A stretch of 64,000 nucleotides of DNA from Gnetum montanum. Taxonomy: Eukaryota > Streptophyta > Gnetopsida > Gnetales > Gnetaceae. Of this stretch, positions 10,726 through 22,619 are shown one piece after another. Numbering within the stretch: the stretch's first letter is position 1; every line of letters begins with the position of its first letter. A program made the position numbers and the translations under genes. The DNA lies in NCBI GenBank assembly GCA_015680685.1, contig MNCI01020745.1, positions 633,234 to 697,233 on the forward strand, written 5' to 3'. The notes under the pieces are model-generated. The model searched no databases. It saw only the letters and a list, made by a program, of their open reading frames with translations, and was not told the DNA's origin.

Positions 10726-11600
10726 TGATAAAACCTTTCTATCTGAGCCTACGATATCATATCTACAATATCATAGTTACGATATCGTAGCTTTGCATAT
10801 GTCATCATAGATGCAATGTAGTAGGTCATGGTCATGCCTATAAACACCAATCCATTGTTGCGTCAAAGAAACAACTTTTTGCCAACACTTAGCAAAATTC
10901 TTGTAGTTTGTTTTCATGACTTAGAGTTAGAGTTAGAGTGAATGCCCACGGTGTGGTAGTTATATGAAATTTTTATTCAAGTGAATTATTTCTGGACACA
11001 ATTCATGAACGATAATAAAGATCGAGATTATTTTTCATCATTGTATCAATTCACTTAGCATAATTTTACTTTTCTATGTTGTTTACATTTACTAAGTCAT
11101 TTACATTTACTAAGTCCTTTACTTTTTCAATGTCTCTTAGTAAGGCAAAATAAGTATGACTAGTTTCGATCGTAAAGTGTAATTGTTTGGTAACCCAGTA
11201 GTGCCTTTACTTGATTCACTCAATAGTAAAGTTACTTGGTAATCTTAGTAACAATTGCATTAGCCTAGGATGTGTACGAAAAATCAGGAATGGATACTTC
11301 TCGCTAATGGGATAAATTAGTCTTACATTTTCATTGCACTTAGACTTGGAATTTATAATCATTTTTACCATGTTGGCACTTAGCATATTTGGAGCTAAAC
11401 AAAATTAGTATATTACATACCTCACTAAGAGTTAAACCATATGATTTGCACCTTGCTAACTCTAAGTATAAAGACAATGATCACGAATTAAACATCAACT
11501 ACTAGTATACTTACATTGTCTATCTGTGGATTACGATCTAGTCACATGTGAACATTTGTGACTTGTATAGTTGAGTGTTGGAATACCCAATTGTTCATCA
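10726..11600 (+). repeat. D1 5' LTR (family D)
   Basis: Starts TGATAAAACC and ends TTCATCA. The U3 has the palindrome TACGATATCGTA (10778-10789) and neighbouring GATATC-type repeats. TATA is at about 10838 (gcctataaac), and AATAAAG is near 11015. It aligns along its length with 41133-41621 plus 54926-55266, and in reverse with 41622-42524 and 54004-54920. Confidence 0.92.
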
Positions 11601-11623
11601 TTGGTGTTGTTGTTGAGGATGTA
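11601..11623 (+). other. D1 primer-binding site (tRNA-Asp type, deaminated)
   Basis: TTGGTGTTGTTGTTGAGGAT directly follows the LTR. Compared with the usual Athila/Tat site TGGCGCCGTTGCCGGGGA, nearly every difference is C to T or G to A, as expected from long methylation. Confidence 0.75.
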
Positions 11624-11741
11624 TTAATGTTTGCTAATTCATTGATTTTACAAAGTTCGTTGGGTCAAGCATCATGAAGTATATTTCTCATACTTAGAAT
11701 AATTTCCTAAAATGTACAAACTTAAATGTCAAACACTTAAC

Positions 11742-13035
11742 ATGGCTACTAAATTCCATGAAAGTCATGACAAGGATTACGATGAAGAAGATTGGAGTGC
11801 ACCACCAAGATTTCATATACTCATACTGATCATTATTATCTTGACTTTACATTTATTTTTTTACTAGGATGAACAACTCAAATTGAGAGATCTACAAGTC
11901 AACATTGTCCTACCACCTAAGTGTTTCGCACCATCAATGCTTCAAGCATCTCTCATGAGGTTAAACCTTGGCCATGTGTAAGAAAGCTATCAAATCACTA
12001 AAAACATGACGAGGCCATACCAATCAATGAAGGCTTAGGCAAGGTACAAACATGACAAAGGGAAGAAGGCACCTTAAACAATTGTCCTAGAAGAAAAAGA
12101 TGATGCTATATTTTAAGTTGAGAAATTTTATGAAATTTGTGGATCTCATTCCCAAACACTAATCATCCACATTGAAAATCTTGTTAAAATTAAATTGCAT
12201 TTAGCTCTTGCAAAAACCCTTAGAAGAAATAAGGAATACTCCAGACTTAGGAGGAATTTAAGGCCTAAGACCTCCAATGAATCAAGGAGTCATAGAAGAA
12301 GAACTAGCCAGCATTGTTCTCCAACTCCATCTTTTTCCTTGCATTCATCTACAGATTTTGGTAAAAGACAATGAAGACTAAGGAATCATGATAGGGGAAG
12401 GAGAGACCATGAGACATGCACACAAAAGAAGACATCCCAATGAGAAGGAAGATAACAATGATGAAAGGATAAAAAAAATCAAACATGAGGTGAGAGAGCT
12501 TCATGAGCATTGGAGGGATCAGCACTACAACAAAGCTTATGAACCTAAAGACTATGAAAAACCCCTATTGGCCACTCGAAATATGATCAACATTAGGGAA
12601 GTTGTGTACATTTCTACCAGGCATGTAAGGGACAGTCACATCAAGCGACCAAACATGAATAACATTCCAAAATTTGAAGGTGGATACAATGCAAATCCAC
12701 AACACCATATCCAAGCCTTCCATGACATATGTGCCCTATAAAACATAGAAAATGGTTGGCAAAAATTGAAGCTGTTTCCTAGAACACTCATAAAAGAAGC
12801 AAAGAGTTGGTATGAATCCTTAGAACTAGAATCAATGCAAAGATGTAGTATCATACTAGAACTCTTCAATGACAAATATTAAACTTATTTTAGGGTGTCC
12901 AATTTGAGAAAAAAATCCAAGGATGGAAATAAAAAACACATGAATCCCTTGATGCATCAATGGGCAAATACTATTCATTATTACAGAGGTTCCTAGGCTA
13001 CAAATTTTCTTAAAGGGAACAACTATGACATATCA
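11742..13035 (+). pseudogene. D1 gag, first part
   Basis: Starts MATKFHESHDKDYDEEDWS at 11742, paralogous to MASTLKEKSP...EYDQEDWS of D2 (53854, minus). Recognisable blocks are LMRLNLGHV, SHRRRTSQHCSPTPS, MNNIPKFEGGYN, IQAFHDICAL (12660-12740), then WQKLKLFPRTLIKEAKSWYE in the capsid region. Several stops and frameshifts are present. It stops at CATATCA where element A was inserted and continues at 30480 with AATGGGCTAAGG in the same frame. Confidence 0.85.
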
Positions 13036-13036
13036 T

Positions 13037-13794
13037 TGATGATTATGAGAAGCTCCCATGGATTCCACAATCCAAGCTCTCTCAAACTCATAAAACAACA
13101 AATTGAACAAGAAAAAGAAAAATGAAAGCTTTATTTTTGCTCAAATCAAGAAATTACAACTGAAAGGAATCACTATTCCCAAGGACAAACAAGAGATTCA
13201 ATACAACACTCACACACTCAATCAAAGTAATCACACACTTACAAGGATGATCATTAAGGCACCTTACCAAGACTCTATCTCTCTCTACTCCTCTCTCACT
13301 CAACTCTCTCTCCCTAGACTCTCTCTTCAAATTCTCTTTTGACTCTCTTGATCAAATTGAAGGCCCAAGAGATCTACTTATACCTTTTTGTCCATGTCTC
13401 TTCATCTTCCCTCAAATTTATAGTTCAATTGAATGTTCGTTAAAATCCATGGAAGATGTCTTCGAGAAACAGGATATGTCTCTCCTGTGTGTGTGTGTGT
13501 GTGTGTACGTCTTGGAGGAGACATCTTGGCAAAGATGTCTAATATGTAGTGTAGACATCTAACTGTTAGTGTAGATGTCTAACTATCAATGTAGATGTTT
13601 ATCTTGCCAAGGTCAAAGTCGAAGATGCTTATTTTGAGGCCTAAAACCTTTGAACACCTCCAAACAAGTTCCCATAGCCCTTGGAACACTCTAAAGTCAT
13701 CAAAATAACCCCAAAACACTCCCAAACATGCCAAAACTCCAGGGAAAGATCCTATCATTGGAGAGATATTACTCTAGCCTATTTGATGTCAACA
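13037..13794 (-). repeat. Element A 3' LTR
   Basis: Minus-strand U3 begins TGTTGACATC at 13794, preceded by the purine-rich GAAGGAGGAAGGTGCTAA. It has the TAGACATCTA-type array (about 13540-13595), a (GT)n microsatellite at about 13490-13506, a TATA-like TATAAGTAGATC near 13380, AATAAAGCTTTC near 13130, and ends CATGGGAGCTTCTCATAATC. Confidence 0.88.
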
Positions 13795-13902
13795 TTAGCA
13801 CCTTCCTCCTTCAAAAGACTCTTAATTCCCACATAAAATTCTTTTACACTTAGGATAGTTGTTGCCCCCTCACATAAGCCACAATTCAGACACAAACCAA
13901 TC

Positions 13903-14105
13903 TAATGAGGAGCTCCCATGGAAAGAATCTACAATCCAAGCTCTCTCAAAGTCATAAAATAACAAATTGAACAAGAAAAAAGAAAATGAAAGCTTTATTC
14001 TTGCTCAAATTGAGAAATTAAAGCTGAAAGGAAGCACAATTCCCAAGGAAAGACAAGAGATTCAATCCAACTCTCATACACTCAATCGAAGCATAACACA
14101 CATGG
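13903..14105 (-). repeat. Partial extra copy of LTR A (R-U5 end)
   Basis: Repeats the U5 end of LTR A (taatgaggagctcccatgg...caatccaagctctctcaaa...gaaagctttattcttgctc) and stops near 14105. It sits inside element A between gag and the 3' LTR, followed directly by 108 bases leading to the polypurine tract. It may be a rearrangement during reverse transcription or an older fragment. Confidence 0.75.
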
Positions 14106-14399
14106 AATGGTCAGAGCTCACAACATTTTATCTCTACCATCCAAAACTTATTTCACAAATACATAAACACAACACAATGTTTGCAACCCCCACACACACA
14201 CTATTTTGTGCTTATATCACAATGGAGAAATTCATGAATGCTTATATCACAATGGAGAAATTCATGAAAGAAAAGTGGATATGGTCTTTGCCCTCAAAAG
14301 CTTCACCATGCTTCCATTTTAAGAGCACCAAATCCCATGTGTTTCNTCTTCACCTCCCATGACTCATGAGGTAGGCACTGTTCTTGATTAACAGCATAC
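14106..14399 (-). other. Element A region between gag and partial LTR
   Basis: Contains a 30-base near-perfect tandem duplication (14211-14240 and 14241-14270, differing only at the end) and a one-base gap (N) at 14346. No protease or RT motif was found. Minus-strand text near 14360-14470 (ETKDFIKWTKRSLKFKMVYA) may be a gag or protease tail. Confidence 0.5.
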
Positions 14400-15882
14400 A
14401 CCATCTTGAACTTTAAAGATCTCTTGGTCCATTTGATGAAGTCCTTGGTTTCCTTCCTTGATTGCAACTCCTTTGCTTAATAAGAGATACTTGAGAACTC
14501 ATTTTCTCATTGATCTCTACTTCATTAGATCTTATTTCTTCCTCATTTCCTTGACTAACATTTACATTTTCCATAAAAATGCAAGAATTAATTTCTGTTG
14601 CATCTTTAATCATAAGAGGGCTACCTTCATTGGAGGATTCTTCCTTTACTAAGATTTAGAGTTCCTTTCTCTTGGAAACCTTTGGCTTATTACACTTCCA
14701 TTGTTTGTGTTCCTTTTCACCACAATTGAAGCATTGAAGATTGGATGCATAGCCAGTTCCTTGACCTTTTCCATACTTGAAGTAGTCTTTCTTGAAATCT
14801 TGGCCCTCCTTGAACTTCTCTTGCTTCTCATTGGTGTCTTCCTTGACATTTTCATTTTCATTTTTTTTTTGGCTTCTTTCTCACTTTCAAAAGCTTTGGA
14901 GTTCTTGCCCTTAGAAGATTTAGGACTTCTAGTATAGCCTTGAAGTTTCTTCTCAACCTTAAGAGCCAATTCAAAAACCTCATCAAGTGTTTGAGGCTCA
15001 TAGAAGGTTAGCTCTTGTTGATACTCCCTTTTAAGTCCTCCTTGAAAGTTAGATACTTGTTCATAATCATTCCAATGAACTTTTGCAAGGTAGAAAGACT
15101 TACAAAAATCCATGTACTAAATCCTTCACAGTCTTATCACCTTGCCTTAGGCACTTTAATTTTTGAATGACCTCTTGTGTAGGATGAGTCTTCTCAAATT
15201 TTTGCTTGAGCATGAACTGCATTAAAGACCAATCCTTGATAGGAGTACCATTATTCACCTTGTAAGAATGACTTTCCTTCTCCCACCATACAAGTGCTAT
15301 GCCTTCCAATTTGGTTTTAGCAAAAGACAACTTTTGATAGTTTTCCACATCTTCAAGTTCAAAGTACTTGTTAATCATTTTTAGCCAAGAGAGAAAAGCT
15401 TTAGTTCCTTCCATGCCATTGAAGGATTTAACTTTAACATGAGGCATTCTTGAAGCATGTCTAAAACCTTTTGCAAGAGTGGCTTCAATTCCTTCACCTT
15501 GCTTCCTTTAAGGCCTAGAAGGAAGTTTCTTTTTCCCTTTCCTAGGAAAAATAAAACCTTGAGACTTATTTCTAGTACTAGGAGCATGAAGAGAAACATT
15601 ATCTTGAGCTTCTCATTCTTCAAAGTATTTATCTTCAAAAGGAATATAATCTTCAAGGAATGGCATTGGGCAATGTCTTGAAGAAGATCTTGGTGAAGAA
15701 TTGCATGACTTGTACCCTTGCTTGGATGCTTTTGGTGAAGTAGCATGTTCTTTGTTCTTTCCAAGCTTTTCAATTTTCTCAACAATGAGCTTGAGAGCAT
15801 TTCTCATATCATCCATGTCTCTTGACAAAGCTTGAACTATCTTCTTCTTTTGAGGCATGATGGAAATTAATCTAAAAGCCAA
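14400..15882 (-). pseudogene. Element A gag polyprotein, frameshifted
   Basis: On the minus strand the likely start is MPQKKKIVQALSRD (15858), followed by a Ser/Lys-rich N-terminal part. The capsid region carries VKSFNGMEGTKAFLSWLKMI, LEGIALVWWEKES, LKQKFEKTHPTQEVIQKLKC and LRQGDKTVKDLV (15100-15447). The next frame has QVSNFQGGLKREYQQELTFY and LDEVFELALKVEKKLQ (14960-15060). A zinc knuckle CFNCGEKEHKQWKC (C-x2-C-x4-H-x4-C, about 14695-14740) lies in a third frame. At least two frameshifts separate the parts. The gag is of the Ty3/gypsy type. Confidence 0.87.
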
Positions 15883-16189
15883 TTTTCAAAAAATTCTACA
15901 AGGAAAGGTGAAAGTTTCAAGATTTCTCAAGGAACGTGACAAAAAATTCTCATATCTTAAGAGAAATGACCATAAGATCTTCAAACCCTATCTATTATAA
16001 GCCAATGGGTGTCCAATTCCATAATTATCTTCTAATTCTTGAAAGATATGACAAACTTGGTGATCAAAGGAAAATTTTAAAACCCTAAGATGAGTAAAAC
16101 AAGTAGCAAGAGAGAATTCATCCAAGCTTGAGAATTTGGAGTGATTCTTTGCAATTGAGATGAGAATTATCAACTTGAATGTAACTGTC

Positions 16190-16218
16190 TTCAATCCCAA
16201 GTTGCTCTAATGCCCATT
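16190..16218 (-). other. Element A primer-binding-site candidate
   Basis: Minus strand just after the LTR end (CTCATCA): AA then TGGGCATTAGAGCAACTTGG. It resembles the initiator-tRNA-Met site TGGTATCAGAGC with several changes. Confidence 0.5.
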
Positions 16219-16765
16219 TGATGAGGAGCTTCCATGGATTCCACAATCCAAGCTCTCTCAAATTCATAAAACAACAAATTGAATAAGAAAAGGAAAATGA
16301 AAGCTTTATTCTTGCTCAAATTAAGAAATTACAACTAAAATGAAGAACAATTCCCAAGGATAGACAAGAGATTCAATCTAAGTCTCACACACTCAATCAA
16401 AGCAATCACACACTCACAAGGATGATCATTAAGGTACCTTGCCAAGACTCTATCTCTCTCTACTTTTCTCTCACTCACCTCTCTCTCCCTAGACTCTCTC
16501 TTCAAACTCTCTTCAGACTTTCTTTGGACTCTCTTGATCAAATTGAAAGCCAAGAGATCTATTTATACCTTTTTCCCCCTTATCTCTTCATCTTTCCTCA
16601 AATTTATGATTCAATTGAATGCTCATTAAAATCTATGGAAGATGTCTTCGAGAAACAAGAGATATCTCTCCAGAGTACAAAAGTTATTAGAGTAGACATC
16701 TTGAAGGAAACATCTTGCAGTAGATGTCTTAGTAGAGACATTTCATATGCAATGTAGATGTCTAT
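16219..16765 (-). repeat. Element A 5' LTR, U5 to mid-U3 part
   Basis: Carries minus-strand AATAAAGC (near 16305) and TATAAATAGATCTCTTGG (near 16560), then the palindrome array at 16690-16760. It breaks at TCTAT (16761-16765), where element B enters. The remaining U3 is at 30286-30474. Confidence 0.88.
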
Positions 16766-17647
16766 TAATGAGTCATGCCATGGGTTACGTTGATGTAGTC
16801 CCATTAATGCAACCACGTCAATGTATGATTTGATGCGTTGACATGACTTTGTCGACACAGTGTCTGTTTTCACCTATAAATACGCACTTACCTACCATGG
16901 TTATGGCATCTTTTGTCATAGTTGTAGCGAAGCTCTAGTAGTTTTTCCACTTGAAAGTTAGAATATTTATCTAGGTGCCTGTAGTAGAAGTCAAAGAGTG
17001 TATGGATCTTTATTCGAGCACTATTATACCTAAGCACAATAGTGTGTGTAGTAATAAAGCTAAGCTTTTTGATAAACCTTGCAGCACTTTGAAATAGATT
17101 AATTAATTTCTTTATGCATTTACCATTTTATGCAATTTCCTTTAATGCTTTAAGTAATTAAAAAATTAATTAAGTAATAAATTAAGCTAGATTAAATACT
17201 GATAAATTAAGCACATAAGGACGACCACTTTAAACATATGCTTGGCGCTTGGTAATCTTAGTAACGTTTAACGTTTGGTAATCCAATAGCATTAAACATG
17301 TTCAGGATGTGTACAGCAAGTGGGAATGGATGCTTATGCTAGGATTACTTAGATATTAGTTAGTTAGATTAAATTAATAATTAAATATCTTTAATTCTCT
17401 ATTCTCTATTCATAGGTGACTTAGAACATAAAACATAAAAATAATAAAATCCATATGCCTCAGTTGCACTTAACCATACCTTTGTGTTTTACAAGTGTAA
17501 CTGGGAAGACAATGATTACAATGGTTAGTTTTACTTCCTAGAGACCAGTGTACTTGGAAGGCTATAAGTCCACAAAATTTGATTGGATCACGTGTGAATG
17601 CTTAGTGATTCATATGGTTGGATGTAGGGTATACTTTCCACTCATCA
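16766..17647 (+). repeat. Element B 5' LTR
   Basis: Starts TAATGAGTCATGCC (ancestrally TGATGAGT) and ends CCACTCATCA. The U3 has ACGTCAATG and GCGTTGACATGAC motifs. TATA is at about 16874 (cacctataaatacgc), and AATAAAG near 17054. It aligns with 29420-30280. Confidence 0.92.
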
Positions 17648-17670
17648 TTAGTGTTTTTGCTGGGGACTTA
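17648..17670 (+). other. Element B primer-binding site
   Basis: TTAGTGTTTTTGCTGGGGAC directly after the LTR; a decayed form of the tRNA-Asp-type site TGGCGCCGTTGCCGGGGA. Confidence 0.7.
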
Positions 17671-17824
17671 TAGTTTGATATGTGCACTACCTAGGACTTA
17701 GTGAATATTATTTGAGATCATTGGAATGAACTCGAAAGTTGCAATCATTCAAAAGATAAAAATAGTAATTATAATTAATGCACATTGATTTTTTTTTAAT
17801 CCAAAATGTCTTCTTCTCATAGGC

Positions 17825-19560
17825 ATGGTGAATCAAAACCGCCAAGGCACTAAGAATTCAAGGTGATGTATACTTATCTAGATGAGTTTATACCTTATAT
17901 CACCTTCATCTTGCATTAGGATGAACAACTGCAGTGGAGAGATATGAAGGGAAATTTTGTTTTGCCTCCCTACTAACCTATTCTTGGTATGTAACTCGAA
18001 GCTCTTAAGAGGTTGGGCATCTAGGATCTCCATGATGAATATGTTGTGTAAGACCATGACTATCAGGACTACTGTCCCATGGAAATATAACGCAAACAAG
18101 ATCAGCACCAAGAGAAGCACCATGAAGCTACAAAGAGAAAACAATTCACTAACCTCTTGTTCCTACTGAACCAAAATGACAAGGAGGATCCTTCCTCTAG
18201 GGGTTCTTAACATGAAGATTCTCCATCCCTTGACGCTAATGAAGGGAGCTTGAACCCACACTTACAATCCACTATCAACAATCTTGGTTTAGGCAAAAGT
18301 GTAAGTCAAGGCAAAGGCTTGGGCAAGGATTGTGACAATGATAAACCTGATGATCATGGTTATGACAAGAAGAGAAGAGGTGGTAGACACCATGGTGGTG
18401 GTAGTCCTTCTCCCTCTTCATCCTCTTTATCTGCATCTTCTTCTTCCTCCTTTGAATTTGATCAAAACCGTAAGGGACAAAATCATGATGGAGGTGAATG
18501 GCAAGACAATGATCATAAAACCCACCATGAACAAAGGGGTAGTAGAGGACATCATAGGCATCATTGAAATCATGATGATGATGAACCTTTGCTTACAACT
18601 CGAAGCATGCTAAATGTTGTAGAGACAATCAAAATTCTAACAAAGCATGTGAAAGATAGCAGAATTAAGAGGTTGGATATGAATAATATCCCTAGATATG
18701 AGGGGGGATATAACTTAGATTCATAAACTCATCTTCAAGCCTTTCATGATGTCTGTGCCTTACAAAACATAGAGAATGATTGGTAAAAATTTAAGATGTT
18801 TTCCATGATAGTCATAAAAGAAGTAGAAAGTTGGTACCACTTCTTGGAGCCAGAATCAATTTGTAGATGGAGTACAATGCTTGAGCTACTCAATGATAAA
18901 TATCAGACATACTCTATAGTGTCCAATTTAAGAAACTAAATCCAAGGCTGGTGACAAGGAACACATAAACCCTTGGACATAGCCATGGGTAGGCATTACT
19001 CTCTCTAGCATAGATGTCCTAGCCATGATTATTCTCAATGAGAGCAACTTCGCCATATCATAGATGGGCTCCGATCAAAAATAAGGAGAACACTTGGAGT
19101 CCATGCCCAAGGGAGATTATTAAAATTAAGGGTTCATTAGATCCAAAGGTTGATTGAGCATGTTGCAAAAGAAGAAGGTGAGCTAAGAAAACAAGAAACT
19201 ATTGAGAAGTATAATCAAGAACCTTCCATTAGAAAAAGGGAGGTTTGATCCTGTGATAGTGAGGGGGAGGCACCCCTTGATGAAGTGATTCAAAAATATG
19301 TGTTTGAAATTTTGACTAAGGTTGACAAAATGTGGAAATCTTTAGATGAAAAATTTCAAATTGCTTTCAAAATTGCACAAGAATCTAAAGAGCAAGGTAG
19401 TAATCATGACTGCAAGAGAACAAAGGAAGCTGAACATGCCTACCAAAGGGGTAAGGGTAAAGCTATTGTAGAATAAGAGGTTGTGAAGTTAGAATCAGAT
19501 GATGATGGTGGGTGTGACATATGATAATATGAACAACCTAAGGGATGTTACCCTATTGTG
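17825..19560 (+). pseudogene. Element B gag
   Basis: Likely start ATGGTGAATCAAAAC at 17825. A low-complexity part follows at 18250-18600 with Gly/His/Ser runs (DKKRRGGRHHGGG, then many Ser). Then come the capsid blocks MNNIPRYEGGYNLDS (about 18680), LQAFHDVCALQNIENDW, ESWYHFLEPES, LELLNDKYQTYS (18890) and IDGLRSKIRRTLGVHAQGRL (19065). The C-terminal part has VDKMWKSLDEKFQIAFKIAQ (19320). The zinc-finger area after 19500 is degenerate. It is paralogous to D1 and D2 gag block by block. Confidence 0.85.
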
Positions 19561-20189
19561 TCACACTTACATGAATCTAGGATGTATTCTCTGAATCCTA
19601 AATTGGCATAAAGGCAAGCATCAAGAAGGTTGCCTTATACTCAAGGCAACCCAAGGCAATTCCACCAACAATAAGAAGTTTATTATCCAAGTGGAGCTCC
19701 ACCACAACTATATGAGCAGTACCATTAGTGGCAACACCCACAGTCATGGGGGATGCCACCACCAAGGTAGTAGTACCCTTATAGATAACCCAATCCATAT
19801 GGATACTATGTTCAGCAACCCATGTCTTCACATGACTCTTACAATCACGCTTCCTTCTAGCATCACTAATTTCAGCACATATCCCTCCACCCTCAACCCA
19901 ATTACCACTTGCTTCATCCATGTAGGATGAAATTCCTGCACAACTGCATCAACATAACACTACCAAGGCTATTAACTTACAACTGGTTCCTCAATTGAGT
20001 GGTTTAGAAACTAGATCCTATGAAAGACCATGCTTCTAACCCAATAACCCTACAAAGCCCTCACCAACTCATGCAGCCAATCACCCTAGGTCTCTTTCAT
20101 CCTCTACATCCATTCCTTTCGAGAGCCCTTCAAACCAAATGCCTCCTAAGATTTGCATAGTCATGTTAACCCATGTTATATCTGATTGA

Positions 20190-20720
20190 ATCAAGGTTGG
20201 CAACCTTCCCAAGAAAAGGACTAATCTTGGCAGTTCTTTGATCTACTTGCAAATCATTGAAAATGAGCTATGCAAGGCTCTTCTTGATTCAAGTTCTAGT
20301 GTCAACCTTATTTTTCATGAAATGTACCAAGCTTGGAACCTGCCTCCTCTCAATAGGAGCAGCATCTATTTAGAGTTGACAAATCAATCCATCATTATTT
20401 CCTTGGGATTAGTGGAGGACATTGTGACCATTGTCTGTGGATGTAATCAAGGTTAACAATTACAAGGGGGACTTTCCAATACTTATGGTAAGGACTTGGT
20501 TGAGCATTTTTGATACGTGAATGGGCATCAAAGATCTTTCCCCAAAGATTTCCAAGAAAAATTTATTCAAAAAGATTGACAAGAAGAGAGTTCCATGCAT
20601 CGTGTATAGTGATATCAAGTGCAACTTTGCGCAGAAACTCTAGTTTATCAAAAGCACATCAATCAAAGCATGTAGATAGTATGTAGATGAATCTAAAATC
20701 CTAAAGTGCCTATGTGCAAC
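20190..20720 (+). pseudogene. Element B retropepsin region
   Basis: Reads RVGNLPKKRTNLGSSLIYL, then LCKALLDSSSSVNLIFHEMY (20262-20325), RSSIYLELTNQSII and VEDIVTIVCGCNQG. The active-site triplet is DSS, where D1 has DSG, so catalytic function is lost. It continues into GIKDLSPKISKKN text shared with D1 and D2. Confidence 0.8.
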
Positions 20721-20785
20721 AACCACAAAACAGGAGGACATCTAGTGGCTAATAACTAATTTTGAGAGCAACACACTTTGCATGG

Positions 20786-21530
20786 TGTAACGACAGAAAA
20801 CGTCGGCAGCTGGAAATACCGACCGATATTCCGACGTACACAGTTTTAGCCACGGATCTGCGCGAGGGCTATGCTGGAAAAACGAATCCGCGGCGCCCTG
20901 AACGGTCTTGTCAATCAGACAGGGACTTACGAGTCAGTAAAACGATGCAACGTGCGTAAAAGAAAGCGATCTGATTTGGGACGTCGTAAAACGAGGGGAA
21001 AACGATATAATTGGATTGCAACGGCGATAATGCTAAACACGATGAAAGGAGGCTGGCAAAAGAGAAACACGTAGCTTCAAGATCTGCGCTTTGACTTACA
21101 AATGTATATTTCGTATGAGAAACTACACTGGGGAATCCCCGATTACAGGATGTGAAACAAGCACAGAACAACAAGCAAAACGGTTTAAACAGAAGTCCGA
21201 TCTACCTCGTGGGCTAAGCTGAGATGCAAGGCGGGCCAAGCTTTGACGTCTACCGATCAACTGTTTCTGATGGGTAGAGTCTTTTCAGCAGAACGATTAC
21301 TCCTGTCACCGGTACTCGATTTGAACTGTACTCTGCATCGGCTGTAAGATGATGAGGTCCACGATTGCCAAAGCGCTGATCTCTGTATTTCTGCTCCAAA
21401 ATGCTAAATGCTCTGGTGCTTAGGAATATGCCTCGGCTTCTCTGATTTTGCCAACCTGAATTTTTGCCAACCAACCCTTGTATCTTTGTCAACTAGGGTA
21501 TTTATAGGCCGCGACACTTCGCGGAGAAGG
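20786..21530 (-). mobile_element. Young CpG-rich LTR (family G), truncated by a gap
   Basis: About 745 bases with dense CpG (ccgcggcgccc, cgtcgtaaaacg) in otherwise CpG-poor DNA. It starts TGTAACGACAG in plus-strand terms, so the minus-strand LTR would end CTGTCGTTACA. The minus strand shows a TATA box in GGCCTATAAATACCC (near 21505). The layout (AATTGCCAACC...GGTATTTATAGG in plus-strand terms) resembles LTR F, suggesting a Tat-type relative. A single N at 21531 follows, then the RT of B resumes. It may be a solo LTR or the end of a larger element collapsed in the gap. Confidence 0.7.
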
Positions 21531-21531
21531 N

Positions 21532-22010
21532 TGCAAGTCCCTAGGGAACTTTTGCATATTGTAAGATGCCCTTTGGTCTATGCAATGCCCTTGCAACTTT
21601 TCAACACTTGGTCCTGAACATTATTCAATAGAAGATTGGTAGTGGGATGGAAGTCTTCATGAATGACTTCTACACCTATAGCACTACATTTGAGAAAGTG
21701 CTTAAAAGGTGTGTGAAGACTAATCTTTGGCTCAATTGGCAAAAGAGCCATCTCATGATCCAAGAGGGCATTGTGTTAGGGCACAAAATTTCTCAAGCAA
21801 GGATTGAGGTAGATCCTAAAAAGATTCGAGTCATCCAAGGAATAACCCACCAACTAAAAACCATTAAAGATGTTTGGTCATTCCTCGAACATAATGGCTA
21901 CTATCGATGATCCATAGAGAATTTTTCTAAGATCACGAAATCATTGATCAAACTTACAAAGAAAGATGCTTCATTCATATGGACCAAGGAATGTGAAAAG
22001 GCATTCTAGA
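21532..22010 (+). pseudogene. Element B reverse transcriptase, C-terminal part
   Basis: Begins within the MPFGLCNA block (here shifted: PFGLCNALATFQHLVLN, 21567-21620), then VFMNDFYTYSTTFEKVLKRC. The catalytic FMDD has become FMND. TNLWLNWQKSHLMIQEGIVL, GHKISQARIEVDPKKIRVIQ and FLEHNGYYR (21720-21908) are classic Athila/Tat RT-connection motifs. The N-terminal fingers and motif A are missing, lost at the gap and LTR G. Confidence 0.88.
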
Positions 22011-22450
22011 GCCTTAATAGAGGCTTGTAGAAACTCTAATTCTACGAGCACCTAATTGGTCTTGACAATTTCACATTATGACAGATCCATCAAACTATGC
22101 CTTGGAAGCTATGCTTATGTAGTTGGATGATCAAAAAAATCCATATTACATCTACTATGAAAGCTAAAGCATTATTGGTGCATAGCTTAATTACATCACA
22201 ACCAAAAAAGAGCTAATTGTAGTGGTGTATGCCTTGGAGAAATTTAGGCACTATGTGCTTAGATATTAGGTGTTTGTGCACATAGACCATAGTGCCATTT
22301 GCATCCTTATGAACAAGCCAACGGTGAGTCCTTGTGTCATATGGTGGTTGGTGATCTTATAGAAGTTCAATCTTATAATGGGAGATCAAAAGGGCATTGA
22401 GAATATGGTTGTTGACCACTTGTCTTGATTACGATGGGACAACAAAGAGG
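22011..22450 (+). pseudogene. Element B RNase H region
   Basis: Shifted frames contain text matching the D2 RNase H region: SWMIKKIHITSTMKAKALLV, VVYALEKFRHYVL-like DNA at 22225-22270 and the VHIDHSAIC-like block at 22276. The VDHLS tail is at about 22420. Dead. Confidence 0.7.
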
Positions 22451-22619
22451 AATGTTTGCTTTCTAATCAATTTCCTAATGAACTCCTCTTTTTCGATGCA
22501 ATAAATGAACAAGTTCTCACTGAAAAAAATGGTATAATGGCATTCTCACTTATCTTCTCACTCAAGAGATGCCACAAGAGTTAGACCACTGGAAGAAACA
22601 ACAATTTCTTCATCAAACC

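Noticed and set aside
16422-16757. Open frames inside LTR A copies (also 13103-13342, 13967-14362 and 16335-16873)
   Set aside because: They lie in non-coding LTR sequence, mostly CTCTCT-rich repeats, and differ between copies.
18250-18613. Gly/His/Ser-rich open frame as a host gene
   Set aside because: It lies between the element B gag start and capsid blocks, at the place where D2 gag has its Arg/Asp/His-rich linker.
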